NCBI RefSeq assembly: GCF_900101595.1
Contig: NZ_FMYY01000028.1
Coordinates: 1 to 64,000, forward strand
Length of the DNA: 64,000 bases
Direction: 5' to 3'
Origin: Paenibacillus sp. cl123
GTDB lineage: Bacteria > Bacillota > Bacilli > Paenibacillales > NBRC-103111
The notes under the pieces are model-generated. The model saw nothing but the letters and a program-made list of their open reading frames with translations. It was not told the DNA's origin and ran no database searches. Within the stretch, counting starts at the first letter, position 1, and each line of letters begins with the position of its first letter. The position numbers were made by a program, and so were the translations under genes. Of the stretch, positions 45,420 through 54,050 are shown in pieces.

Positions 45420-46014
45420 AACGTTCACGGAGCTGTATGCCGAATCGGGTCTAACCAACGAATGGATAATTGTCGGTTCTGTAGGCTCCGTCCTGCAGCA
45501 TGCGGTTATGACTCCAGGAGATTTAGATATATATGTTCGGAATAGGGAAGATGTAGCTCCAATCGCCGCGCTGTTCAAGAAATACAACTTGAAGGCTAAA
45601 GCAGATGTTGCCTATTCCGATCCGGCATGGCTTTCCTCCGACGAAGAACCATTTTTTACGCAATCCTTTTCTTCCGGATTCACATGGACGAAAGGCAAAT
45701 GGAAGATCGGCGAATTTCAGGTTGAGCTTGTACATATTTCAAATTCCGCCGGCATACCCGATTCCGATCAAGGCGACGGGATATGGGAAGGCGGGAAGTA
45801 TATCTGGGAACTGGCTAAGTTCGTGGATTTTGAGGGTGGCGCGATTCCGGTCGTACCCTTGGAAATTCAATTAGAATCAAATATCAGAAGGAAAAGGCAG
45901 GACCGGGTTGATGCTATTGTTCAGGCGCTGTTAGTGCATGGCTGGGATAAGAAATTGTTAGAGAAAGCGTTATCGCACACGAATAAAACGCAATTTCAAC
46001 CTATGATCCAGTAG
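45397..46014 (+). CDS. Nucleotidyltransferase-like protein
   Basis: This 205-residue protein has EWIIVGSVGSVLQHAVMTPG then DLDIYVRN, which matches the GS-x(9-15)-D-x-D core of a nucleotidyltransferase fold. The later part (VELVHISNSAGIPD, IQLESNIRRKRQDRVDAIV) is helical. It may be a small-molecule adenylyltransferase or an antitoxin-type protein. ATG 45397 has AAGGGAGG; the gene overlaps the previous one. Confidence 0.7.
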   Translation: MTWQQALKTFTELYAESGLTNEWIIVGSVGSVLQHAVMTPGDLDIYVRNREDVAPIAALFKKYNLKAKADVAYSDPAWLSSDEEPFFTQSFSSGFTWTKGKWKIGEFQVELVHISNSAGIPDSDQGDGIWEGGKYIWELAKFVDFEGGAIPVVPLEIQLESNIRRKRQDRVDAIVQALLVHGWDKKLLEKALSHTNKTQFQPMIQ

Positions 46015-46040
46015 AATGACATTCCGAGGAGGGATGCTCG

Positions 46041-46742
46041 TTGGTACGAACCGAAAAGAGCAGACAAGCGGGGAGTTCAACTAGGCTTGCTGAAAGCAGG
46101 GTTAGCAAGCCTAATTCGAATATTCGCTTCTTTCTTATCAGGCATGCGATCAAGCAAAAAGAAATAGGTGATGTGCCTATTACTCCGGCGGGTATGGAGC
46201 AAGCGAAGTTAACCGCTCAGTATCTATCCCGGTCTCCTTGGTCAATAGACGCCGTCATCTCCAGCCCGCTTCGAAGAGCAGTTGAAACTGCCCACTACAT
46301 AGCGGCAGAAGTAAAAGTGCCTCTCATCAGGGATAATCGTTTGCGGGAGCGAGCTAACTGGGGAGACTTGCCGGAGCAAACTTTTCAAGAGTTTGTCGAG
46401 ATGTGGGAAAAATGTACGCGTGAGCCGGACTATATTCCGCCCGTAGGCGATTCTGCCAGACAGGCGTCTGAACGGATGTCCTCGTTATTGCTGGAGTTAG
46501 TGAACACCTACCCTCCCGGCAGTCAGGTTGTTATCGTTACGCATGGAGGACTAATAACCGATTTTCTGGTAAATACATTTTCTGAAGCGGTGTTGAATCA
46601 GTTTCATCCCAGCTTTATTGCTGAACAGAGCAATTTAGTCTCCGAATGCGCCATAACGAAGCTGAACTATGACGGCGAGAGTTTCGTTATTGAAGATTTT
46701 GCTTCCGTAGATCATCTGTCTGCCCCAAGGAGAGAGGCATGA
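46041..46742 (+). CDS. Histidine phosphatase-family protein
   Basis: The protein (233 residues) has the catalytic motif in RFFLIRHAIKQKEIGDV and SPLRRAVETAHYI, with a later His in VIVTHGGLITDFLV. The usual RHG is RHA here, and no substrate is evident. It starts with TTG 46041, nine bases after GAGGAGGG. It is the fourth histidine phosphatase reading frame of the window. Confidence 0.86.
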   Translation: MVRTEKSRQAGSSTRLAESRVSKPNSNIRFFLIRHAIKQKEIGDVPITPAGMEQAKLTAQYLSRSPWSIDAVISSPLRRAVETAHYIAAEVKVPLIRDNRLRERANWGDLPEQTFQEFVEMWEKCTREPDYIPPVGDSARQASERMSSLLLELVNTYPPGSQVVIVTHGGLITDFLVNTFSEAVLNQFHPSFIAEQSNLVSECAITKLNYDGESFVIEDFASVDHLSAPRREA

Positions 46743-46790
46743 AAACCAAGCTGTTTCTAGCCAGCCTGCTTAGATAAAGGAGTGGAGAGA

Positions 46791-47417
46791 ATGACCGCAA
46801 AACCGCAGCTCGTATTGGATTTGGCCGGCGTGCTGGTAAGCAATATTTCACCCGCACTGTGGCTGAAGTTTGCTGAGGGGACGGGTATTTCATTTCAAAA
46901 TATCAAAGAACAGTTCGATGGGGTCCGAAAAGAGCTGTGGACAGGGAGCATCCGGGAAGAGGAGTTTTGGGAGTGGTTAAGCATTCGCATAAGTCAGATT
47001 AACATGCAACAAGCCCGTGAGATGTTGATTCAATCCTTGGAGCCGCTTCCCGGCTTGAGCCGCTTGGTTCATTGGAGCCATGCGGCAGATATTCATATCG
47101 TAAGCAATCACTGCAAGGAATGGCTGGGGCCAACTCTGGAAAAGGTTGAACCCTACGCGAAGAGCATCACCATATCCAATCAGGTTGGGTTAAGCAAGCC
47201 CGATTTGCGAATATTCCAGCATGTTGAGAAGCAGTTCGAGCATTCCAGCCGAACCATCATTTACATTGACGATCAAGAAAAAAATTTAAAGCCTGCGGCT
47301 GAGCTGGGATGGACAACATTGCTGGCAGATAAAGATCATCGGTGGATAGAACAAGTTGAACCGATGCTGAATAACAAAGCCGCTTTTATAAGCGAAATTA
47401 AAGAAACAGGTGCATAA
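46791..47417 (+). CDS. HAD-family hydrolase
   Basis: This protein of about 208 residues starts LVLDLAGVLVSN, the HAD motif I, with Ala where the second Asp is often found; D-x-G/A is common in this subgroup. It continues with a helical cap, HIVSNHCKEWLGPTLEKV (motif II), GLSKPDLRIFQHVEKQ (motif III) and IYIDDQEKNLKPAAELGW (motif IV). It is similar to haloacid dehalogenase-like phosphatases. AAGGAG precedes ATG 46791. The next gene begins directly after its stop. Confidence 0.87.
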   Translation: MTAKPQLVLDLAGVLVSNISPALWLKFAEGTGISFQNIKEQFDGVRKELWTGSIREEEFWEWLSIRISQINMQQAREMLIQSLEPLPGLSRLVHWSHAADIHIVSNHCKEWLGPTLEKVEPYAKSITISNQVGLSKPDLRIFQHVEKQFEHSSRTIIYIDDQEKNLKPAAELGWTTLLADKDHRWIEQVEPMLNNKAAFISEIKETGA

Positions 47418-48614
47418 ATGATTCGATTAACAAACCGCCAAGCGCGGCAGTTTATGTTGTTGAAGCATGGTCTGTTGGGCGAATATAAATTTGCAGGAAA
47501 GCAGGGCATATTGGATTTTGTTCGGCAGACAGGGTGTATACAGTACGATCCCATTGATGTTTGCGGAAAAAATGCCGAGCTGGCGCTGCTCTCGCGAATT
47601 AAGGGATTTAACATGAACATGCTTCACGAAGTGCTGTATGAAGATAGAAGTTTAGTCGATTATCCGGATAAAAATCTTGCGATTATTCCTGTTGAGGACT
47701 GGCCGTATTTTGAGCGATACAGACGGGCCGCCCGGCAGCATGCTGAACGCTATCCTGATATGCAAGCTTTGACTGAGCAAGCAAGGGATCATATCCAAAA
47801 GTTTGGCGCGCTAAGTTCAGATGATTTAAAATTGGATGGAAAGTTCGCTTGGCGATCGGTTATTCATTGGAGCGGTGGAAACAATTCCTCTCGTTCGGTA
47901 CTGGAACAGATGTATGCGACAGGTGAGTTGATTATCCATCACAAAAAAGGCGCGCGAAAATATTACGATATCGCTGAAAAGTACATACCAGCCAATCTGC
48001 TGAATAGTCCGGAGCCGCTGCCCGACGAACTCGATCATCAAAAATGGCGGGTATTGCGTCGGATTGGCGCTGTCGGCCTTTTATGGAATCGCGCATCGGA
48101 TGCTTGGCTGAACATACGGGGACTGAAAGCGGCCGAGCGTAACGAGGTTTTCCGCCAGTTATTGAACGAAGCCAGCATTATGGCTGTGACCGTTGAACAA
48201 ATGAAGGATATGCTGTATTGCCGCTCGGAGGACTTGCCGCTTATTGAAGCCGTCCTGAACAACCCGGAGCCGGAATACCGCTGCGAGCTGATAGCCCCGC
48301 TGGATAGCTTGATCTGGGACAGGAAGCTCATCAACAACTTATTTGGCTTTGACTATACCTGGGAAATTTACACGCCTGCCTTCAAACGGAAATTCGGATA
48401 TTACGTGCTGCCTTTGCTGTATGGCGAGAATTTCATCGGACGTGTAGAGGCTGTAGCGGAGCGCAAGGCTGGGAGGCTTGTCGTTAAAAACATATGGTTC
48501 GAAGACGGCGTAGTGCAAACGAAGGAATTGCGGACGGCCTTGGACGATTGTTTCCAAAGGATTGCACGATTCAATGGTTGTGAAACTATTGCGGTTCCTG
48601 ACCTCTCGGATTGA
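47418..48614 (+). CDS. AlkZ/YcaQ-type DNA glycosylase family protein
   Basis: The 398-residue protein belongs to the HTH_42 winged-helix family of crosslink-repair DNA glycosylases. It has the N-terminal catalytic-type motif in GCIQYDPIDV, matching the QxD motif of the YcaQ subgroup, and LYEDRSLVDYPDKNLAIIPV. Later sections (APLDSLIWDRKLINNLFGFD, YYVLPLLYGENFIGRVEAVA) are family hallmarks. Such enzymes unhook DNA crosslinks or remove alkylated bases. The start abuts the stop of the HAD gene. The QxD motif is consistent with an active enzyme. Confidence 0.83.
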   Translation: MIRLTNRQARQFMLLKHGLLGEYKFAGKQGILDFVRQTGCIQYDPIDVCGKNAELALLSRIKGFNMNMLHEVLYEDRSLVDYPDKNLAIIPVEDWPYFERYRRAARQHAERYPDMQALTEQARDHIQKFGALSSDDLKLDGKFAWRSVIHWSGGNNSSRSVLEQMYATGELIIHHKKGARKYYDIAEKYIPANLLNSPEPLPDELDHQKWRVLRRIGAVGLLWNRASDAWLNIRGLKAAERNEVFRQLLNEASIMAVTVEQMKDMLYCRSEDLPLIEAVLNNPEPEYRCELIAPLDSLIWDRKLINNLFGFDYTWEIYTPAFKRKFGYYVLPLLYGENFIGRVEAVAERKAGRLVVKNIWFEDGVVQTKELRTALDDCFQRIARFNGCETIAVPDLSD

Positions 48615-48764
48615 TACAAGGGAGGCCGAAGCATGGGAAAATCGGACAGATATTTTCACGTGCTGCAAACGGGTATTGGCCAAAATAAGGCTTGTGGGAA
48701 CGCTGTTCCGGTGATACGATCAGATCCATAGTATGAAAAAAAAGGAATGAAATGGGGATCGCAG

Positions 48765-49439
48765 ATGCCTTGGCCGATGGTTCATTTTGCAATCGCTGCA
48801 CAATTAACTGCATGTAAGCCTTCTCCTCATTTTTTAGTAGGAAGCATTGCGCCCGATGCTCTGCATGTGAGAGAGAAGGTAACCAGGCAGGATAAAGGAT
48901 TTACGCACCTGGTGGCAGAAGACCGGTTTCCAAGCATAGAGCTGCTTCAAGAGAGCTGCTTGGCGTTTTTACAGCGGAATCAAGCATGGAATTGGCAGCA
49001 ATTTGTGCTGGGATATATGGCTCACATTTATGCAGATTTAAGGTGGACGGAAACGATTTATGCGGAATTTGAACGCGATTGCCAGGGAAGCCATCAAGAG
49101 AAACGGAACATATATAATAAGGAAGTTAGTCAAATAGAATTTATTTTGCTGCACGGTAAGGAGTGGGGACGTGAAGTGGTTCACAGCTTGCAGCAAGCGG
49201 AGGCGTTCCCCATGGAGCCGTTCGTTACCCAAGCCGAGGTGAGCCGGTACAGGGATCTGAAGATCGGCTGGCTGCAAGATGACAGCAATGAACCCCGGAT
49301 TAAACCGATCTATTTTACGAAAGAAGCGGTGGATGCTTTTATTGTGCAAACATCGGAAGAGATGAACGTATTGGCCAAGGCGTGGGGGATTGACTATCTC
49401 TTGAGCCCTGTCGGCCAGGACTCCCCTACCACATCGTAA
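48765..49439 (+). CDS. Zinc-dependent phospholipase C-like protein
   Basis: This 224-residue protein starts MPWPMVHFAIAAQL and has FLVGSIAPDALHVR and GYMAHIYADLRW. This is the His/Asp metal-binding pattern of bacterial zinc-dependent phospholipase C-type proteins. There is no signal peptide. I prefer ATG 48765, with GGGGA nine bases upstream, to the in-frame ATG at 48747. It is followed closely by the FMN-binding protein gene. Confidence 0.75.
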   Translation: MPWPMVHFAIAAQLTACKPSPHFLVGSIAPDALHVREKVTRQDKGFTHLVAEDRFPSIELLQESCLAFLQRNQAWNWQQFVLGYMAHIYADLRWTETIYAEFERDCQGSHQEKRNIYNKEVSQIEFILLHGKEWGREVVHSLQQAEAFPMEPFVTQAEVSRYRDLKIGWLQDDSNEPRIKPIYFTKEAVDAFIVQTSEEMNVLAKAWGIDYLLSPVGQDSPTTS

Positions 49440-49454
49440 AGGTGGCAAACGACA

Positions 49455-50090
49455 ATGACAGAACAGGTTTTCCAAGACATGGTAGCTTCGGAAGAAGAAT
49501 TGCGGGCGTTATGCGGATTCCCAAGCGAGCTGGTCAACAACAAAGCGATAACTTCCATAGACAGGCATTGCCGGGATTTTATATTCCGGACTCCGCTTGT
49601 TTTCGTCGCCACCAGCGATTCAGCCGGTTATTGCGATGTGTCGCCGCGCGGAGATTTGCCAGGCTTCGTAACGGTTATTGATGAGCAGCATCTGGTGATC
49701 CCTGAGCGTCCCGGCAATCGGCGGTTCGATACGCTCCGGAATATTTTAGACAACCCGCGAATCGGCTTAATTTTTATCATCCCCGGACTGGAAGAGACAT
49801 TGCGAATCAATGGACAAGCGGTGATTATCAAGGATCAAGACATTTTAAAACAATCGGAGTCGTTCGGCAAAATCCCGGTCCTTGGAATCGGTGTGAAGGT
49901 GGAGGAGTGCTTTATTCATTGCGCCAAGGCATTCAAGCGGTCACGCTTGTGGGATGCTGCCTCCTGGCCGCCTGCCCAAGAGCTGCCTGTCCCTGCGGTC
50001 ATTCTGGCCGAACATACCAAAAAGCTGGGCGTTTCCGTCGAACAAATAGCGCTGGGGCTCAAGGAAAGCTATGAAAAGCGTTTATATTAA
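49455..50090 (+). CDS. Pyridoxamine 5'-phosphate oxidase-family (FMN-binding) protein
   Basis: The 211-residue protein has TPLVFVATSDSAGYCDVSPR then GDLPGFVTVIDEQHLVIPER, and FDTLRNILDNPRIGLIFIIP, which form the split-barrel FMN-binding core, ending with an extra C-terminal segment. It matches the MSMEG_1061-like subgroup of PNPOx-like proteins. It may be an F420- or FMN-dependent reductase. It starts 15 bases after the previous stop with AAAGGTGG. A terminator follows at 50205. Confidence 0.85.
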   Translation: MTEQVFQDMVASEEELRALCGFPSELVNNKAITSIDRHCRDFIFRTPLVFVATSDSAGYCDVSPRGDLPGFVTVIDEQHLVIPERPGNRRFDTLRNILDNPRIGLIFIIPGLEETLRINGQAVIIKDQDILKQSESFGKIPVLGIGVKVEECFIHCAKAFKRSRLWDAASWPPAQELPVPAVILAEHTKKLGVSVEQIALGLKESYEKRLY

Positions 50091-50204
50091 CGAATTAGAC
50101 TGCAAAGAAGAAGCGCAGCAGGAAAATTAAGGTTAAAAAGTATTAGATGATCGTGTATACTGGAAGAAGCAAACAATCGGCGCCGGATGTTAAAGACGGC
50201 TCCC

Positions 50205-50237
50205 AAGACATCAGGTTTAAGGACTTGATGTCTTTTT
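50205..50237 (+). terminator. Rho-independent terminator after the FMN-binding gene
   Basis: AAGACATCA (50205-50213) pairs with TGATGTCTT (50226-50234), and T residues follow. Confidence 0.85.
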
Positions 50238-50297
50238 AATTTGGCGGGAGCAGAAGCAGTCCATACATGCCGGAATCTTAAGATGGAGGTGCTAAGG

Positions 50298-50861
50298 ATG
50301 AAGTCAAATGCCGAGCTGTACCTGGAGCATATCGAGCATGTATTTGGAGAGGGCTATACGATCCGGAAGGTGGAGGCGGTTGACGGAGGGCCTCCGGTGC
50401 ATGTATTTATATACAAGGACTTGCCCGAGGAAGGGATGATGACCTTCATCACATACGGACTGTCGGAGGGAGACCATCCGGACTGGCGGGTCGGGAAGCC
50501 CGAGCTAATCTTGACTCTGGAAACCGGGGACGAGGCATGGGGATTTGCGGCTGCTTACCTCGCTGCGCAGCTGAGAGGCATCAAGAGGTTTTCATACGGA
50601 GATTTATTTACATGGGGCGAGCCGATCAGCGGGGAGTCCGGGATGTCCGGCTTCTTCGTATTTGCGCCGGCGATTATTGATCGTGAACGCCAGAAGGTAG
50701 AGCTCCCGGTCAAACCTGTAAATCTGGTTGGTCTGTACCCCGTGTACAGGGAGGAAATCGACTTGATTCAGACGATAGGACTGGAGAAGTTCTGGCATCT
50801 GGACGGCTTCGAGCTGTATAACGTTAACCGAAAAAATCTGGCTTTAGAGGCCGAAATTTAA
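50298..50861 (+). CDS. Suppressor-of-fused-domain protein
   Basis: This 187-residue protein has the SUFU domain pattern: EHIEHVFGEGYTIRKVEAV, FITYGLSEGDHPDWRVGKPE, LILTLETGDEAWGFAAAYLA and FAPAIIDRERQKVELPVKPV. In bacteria such proteins often act as immunity proteins or unknown adapters. ATG 50298 has GGAGGTGCTAAGG; a longer in-frame start is not supported. No toxin gene is adjacent. Confidence 0.82.
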   Translation: MKSNAELYLEHIEHVFGEGYTIRKVEAVDGGPPVHVFIYKDLPEEGMMTFITYGLSEGDHPDWRVGKPELILTLETGDEAWGFAAAYLAAQLRGIKRFSYGDLFTWGEPISGESGMSGFFVFAPAIIDRERQKVELPVKPVNLVGLYPVYREEIDLIQTIGLEKFWHLDGFELYNVNRKNLALEAEI

Positions 50862-50875
50862 GGAGGCGAACTGCC

Positions 50876-51496
50876 GTGCATGCTATTCTGACAAATCTGA
50901 TCCAGCCTATGAGTTTGACAGGAGATTTAAAAAGCGATGTTCATACATTCCTCACGGCTAACGGAAGTCCGCATACCGCCACTCACTGTATGGAAGTAGG
51001 CAGTGAAGCAAGGAGGCTCGCTGAGAGGTTTCATGCCGACCCCGAGGCAGCTGAGATAGCCGGCTGGCTGCATGATATCAGCACCGTGATTCCGAATCAT
51101 GAACGCATAGAAGCGGCCAGACAGCTGCAAGTTGACATTTTGCCGGAAGAAGAGCGTTTTCCGATGATCATTCATCAGAAGCTGTCGAAGGTGATGGCCA
51201 GAGATATTTTCAAGGTGACGGATGAGGAAATTTTAAATGCCATAAGCTGCCACACAACGCTGAGGGCCAAGTCCACCTTGCTCGACCAAGTCGTATTTGT
51301 CGCTGATAAAATTGCCTGGGACCAGACGGGGACTCCCCCCTATATAGACAAGCTGACCGACTCTCTGAATACTTCGCTTGCACGTGGAGCCTTCGCTTAT
51401 ATCAACTACTTGTGGGAGCGGAAGGAAACCTTAAGGGTCGTCCATCCATGGTTGAAGGATGCATATGAGGAGCTCGTAGCGGATTTTGGCGGCTGA
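50876..51496 (+). CDS. HD-domain phosphohydrolase (YqeK-like)
   Basis: The 206-residue protein has the HD-domain metal ligands: HTATHCMEVGSEARRLAERF, then AEIAGWLHDIST with the H-D pair, FPMIIHQKLSKVMARDIF, and AISCHTTLRAKSTLLDQVVF followed by VADKIA with a later Asp. This resembles YqeK-type bis(5'-nucleosyl)-tetraphosphatases. It starts at GTG 50876 after AAGGAGGCG, 14 bases from the previous gene. Confidence 0.85.
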   Translation: MHAILTNLIQPMSLTGDLKSDVHTFLTANGSPHTATHCMEVGSEARRLAERFHADPEAAEIAGWLHDISTVIPNHERIEAARQLQVDILPEEERFPMIIHQKLSKVMARDIFKVTDEEILNAISCHTTLRAKSTLLDQVVFVADKIAWDQTGTPPYIDKLTDSLNTSLARGAFAYINYLWERKETLRVVHPWLKDAYEELVADFGG

Positions 51497-51516
51497 AGGA
51501 GGCGGGACTCTTACAG

Positions 51517-51816
51517 ATGAAGCTGAAGATTAGACGAAGCCTGGCATTACTGGCTTTGGTCGTCGTCGTGCTGGTGTTAACATGTCCCGATGAAGCGGAT
51601 TACAGACGATGGTTAACGGAAAAGCACGGAATTGCGTGTACGCAGCCGGAGTTTGAATGCAAGAAAAACGGCAGCCCCATAGAGTGGAGGTCGAAATCCG
51701 TTAGATCCGCCGGAATCTATATGCTGGTAAAGGATATTTACTGGGATTCTGGCGTACCGTATGAGGTCAAAGCGCTTGGAATTCTTCATACTTTTATCGA
51801 CCGGTCCGAACATTAG
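51517..51816 (+). CDS. Small membrane-anchored or secreted protein
   Basis: This 99-residue protein has a hydrophobic N-terminal segment (SLALLALVVVVLVLTCP) and then CPDEADYRRWLTEKHGIACT. The remainder is a small domain (YMLVKDIYWDSGVPYEVKAL) similar to DUF4359-like proteins, but I cannot confirm that. The Cys after the hydrophobic stretch is not in a typical lipobox. GGAGGCGGGAC precedes ATG 51517. Confidence 0.65.
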   Translation: MKLKIRRSLALLALVVVVLVLTCPDEADYRRWLTEKHGIACTQPEFECKKNGSPIEWRSKSVRSAGIYMLVKDIYWDSGVPYEVKALGILHTFIDRSEH

Positions 51817-51863
51817 CAAACGCAGAGTCGGATCGTTCCTACAGAAAGGGTGCCGGCAGCTTG

Positions 51864-52373
51864 ATGCTGTATCACTTTAGCGAAAATCCGAATATTGATA
51901 TCTTCGAGCCGAGGAAGCTGGAGTCACGGCCGGATGAGCCGTCGATGGTATGGGCGATTGACGAGTTTCATTCTCCGCATTACTGGTTTCCGCGAGATTG
52001 TCCGAGGGTATGCATATGGCCGGACGAGGATACGAAGGAATCGGATATCGAGCGTTTCTTCGGCCTCTCCCGGACAAAGCATATCGTAGCGATAGAATCC
52101 GGTTGGCTGGACAGAGTCCGGGCAGGCTCTATCTACCGGTATTCCTTTAAACCGGAGGAGTTTGCCTTATATGACCGCCATGCGGGTTACTACACAGCCA
52201 CCCACACCGTCCAGCCTGAAGGAGTCGAACGAATCGACGATTTGCTGGGCAGCTTGACCGCGCATGGCATCGAGGTGCGCCTAACGCCTTCTCTTCTGCC
52301 TTTGCAGCAGGCTATCTTAAAGTCTACCGTTCAGTTTTCGATGATCCGGATGAGAAATGCGCTGCTGAAATAA
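51864..52373 (+). CDS. DUF6886-like protein
   Basis: The roughly 169-residue protein begins LYHFSENPNIDIFEPRKL, followed by MVWAIDEFHSPHYWFPRDCP and RVCIWPDEDTKESDIERFFG. This matches my recollection of DUF6886. There is no signal peptide. ATG 51864 (with TTG 51861 next to it) follows a weak AAAGGGTG. It lies in the same-strand run between a small membrane protein and a methyltransferase. Confidence 0.7.
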   Translation: MLYHFSENPNIDIFEPRKLESRPDEPSMVWAIDEFHSPHYWFPRDCPRVCIWPDEDTKESDIERFFGLSRTKHIVAIESGWLDRVRAGSIYRYSFKPEEFALYDRHAGYYTATHTVQPEGVERIDDLLGSLTAHGIEVRLTPSLLPLQQAILKSTVQFSMIRMRNALLK

Positions 52374-52413
52374 AGAAGCCCATTCTTCATTTGCTCAAAA
52401 AGGGAGGAGCGGT

Positions 52414-53355
52414 ATGCAGGCGATACATGCACATCTGATCGAGCATCAGCTTCAGTACAATGGCGGGAAGAGCCTGTTCTACGAAGATCCCGACGGGCGG
52501 TTGGCCGTAGAGCCGTCACCGGTAACACTCAAGTATATCCGGCAAGGCGTGGAACTCGTCGGCAGGCCGGATGGGCGGCTATCCGAGCCGGAGACGCGCA
52601 AGCATGAATTGGCGACCTATGCGAGCAAGCGGGTGCTGGAGACTTTTGTGGGGGCCAACCAGTACATGAATTTCAACAAGCGTGATGCTGACCTGCTCAC
52701 AGCGATCATCCGCGCTTTCTTCGAGCAGCTGCTTGATGCCGCCTGCAGGCGCGAAGCGATCACAGAGAGGCGGCTCTCCTTGCTGTTTGAGCAGCACTAC
52801 CGCCGTTTGCAGGCGTTTCTTATTTATTCCAATGGAGAAGAGCTGTTCAGAAGGTACCGGGAAAACAAACGGCTGTTTGATGTCGTGTGTGAGGAATACA
52901 GGCCGGAGCTGCAGCTCCGCATGATGAAGCTTGAGCTGGACGAGCTGAAGGAGCCCGTGCTGGACATCGGCTGCGGGCGCGAGGGGAGGCTGGTCAAGTA
53001 TCTGCGAGCGCAAGGCATTCAAGCGTTCGGCATGGACAGGCTGGCGGAGAGCGGCGAGTTTATCTGCGATAAAAATTGGCTGGAGATGACGTTTGAAGCG
53101 GAAAGGTGGGGGACCATGATTTCGCATATGGCGTTCTCCAACCACTTTAGTCATCACTTCTACCGCAAGGACGGCAACTATGCAGGATATATGAGAAAGT
53201 TCATGGAAATGCTGCGGGCGCTTCAAGTCGGCGGAAGCTTTGTCGCTGCTCCGTCGATTCCGTTCCTGCAGGAGGCGATGAGGGGCCAAGAGCAATTTCG
53301 CCTCGTGACTGGGGACCCGCGTGCGACGGCGACGAAGATCAGGAGAGAGTGTTAG
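52414..53355 (+). CDS. SAM-dependent methyltransferase-like protein
   Basis: This 313-residue protein has an N-terminal helical half and a C-terminal Rossmann methyltransferase-like half, with motif I PVLDIGCGREGRLVKYLRA and a following acidic strand (FGMDRLAES). The N-terminal part (YASKRVLETFVGANQYMNFN) is not assigned. It could methylate a small molecule or protein. GGGAGGAG precedes ATG 52414. Its C-terminus (PRATATKIRREC) is a bit unusual for the family. Confidence 0.72.
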   Translation: MQAIHAHLIEHQLQYNGGKSLFYEDPDGRLAVEPSPVTLKYIRQGVELVGRPDGRLSEPETRKHELATYASKRVLETFVGANQYMNFNKRDADLLTAIIRAFFEQLLDAACRREAITERRLSLLFEQHYRRLQAFLIYSNGEELFRRYRENKRLFDVVCEEYRPELQLRMMKLELDELKEPVLDIGCGREGRLVKYLRAQGIQAFGMDRLAESGEFICDKNWLEMTFEAERWGTMISHMAFSNHFSHHFYRKDGNYAGYMRKFMEMLRALQVGGSFVAAPSIPFLQEAMRGQEQFRLVTGDPRATATKIRREC

Positions 53356-53457
53356 ACTTGGGATGACAGCCGGCAGGACTGGACTAAAAATTAACTATAC
53401 AAATATCCGGATTGGTTTATAATACCATTTAATAGAAGATTAGATGGAGGCTGCCCT

Positions 53458-53889
53458 ATGGAAATCCGGTATGACGATTATGTGATCAGCGACGATAAGT
53501 CCAGGCTGGATGTGGAGGCCGTGCTTGAGTCTTTATCCAGAAGCTACTGGGCCCAAACAAGACCTCAAGAGCGAACGAGAAAGGCTATCGAGCATTCGTA
53601 TTGCGTCGGCGTTTATTATAACGAGGCCCAAGTCGGATTCGCGCGGGTCATTACGGACTGGGCTACGTTCTTTTATTTGTGCGACGTATACGTCGATGAC
53701 GAACACCGCGGCAAAGGAATAGGCAAGAAGCTGGTCGAGGCCGTTATGGACATAGCGGAGCTGGAAGGGCTGATGGGGCTGTTGGGCACCCGGGACGCTC
53801 ATGGGCTGTATGAGAAATACGGATTTATCAAAGACGGCGAGCGCTTTATGAAACGTCCTCCCCAATGGGCTATTCCGCCGACGCCGTGA
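53458..53889 (+). CDS. GNAT-family N-acetyltransferase
   Basis: The 143-residue single-domain GNAT has QVGFARVITDWATFFYLCDV then YVDDEHRGKGIGKKLVEAVM with the Q/RxxGxG-type loop and GTRDAHGLYEKYGFIKDGER. It resembles YjdJ/ElaA-type small acetyltransferases. GGAGGC precedes ATG 53458. A terminator follows, separating it from the exporter locus. Confidence 0.87.
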   Translation: MEIRYDDYVISDDKSRLDVEAVLESLSRSYWAQTRPQERTRKAIEHSYCVGVYYNEAQVGFARVITDWATFFYLCDVYVDDEHRGKGIGKKLVEAVMDIAELEGLMGLLGTRDAHGLYEKYGFIKDGERFMKRPPQWAIPPTP

Positions 53890-53900
53890 CGGGCGATGCA

Positions 53901-53942
53901 AGAGGCTTTGAAGAACCCTGGCGGGTCCTCAAGGCCTCTTTT
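53901..53942 (+). terminator. Rho-independent terminator after the GNAT gene
   Basis: AGAGGC at 53901 pairs with GCCTCT near 53934-53939, with an inner paired stretch, and TTTT follows. It marks the boundary between the small-enzyme run and the exporter locus. Confidence 0.8.
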
Positions 53943-54050
53943 CATGTGTTGTTATCCAGAGAGGTCTCTAAGCGAGCCAGCCCCCCTGTAGTCATTTACA
54001 CCCCGAACAATCTGCGGTAAGCTAACAAGTACGGGGAGGCGTTGGTAACC

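Noticed and set aside
46739..46777. 12-codon frame overlapping the stop of the histidine phosphatase
   Set aside because: Too short and with no supporting conservation evidence.
48633..48731. 32-codon frame with AGGGAGG upstream
   Set aside because: It has a good ribosome binding site but no recognisable protein and lies in a short gap; I cannot tell a real peptide from a truncated gene.
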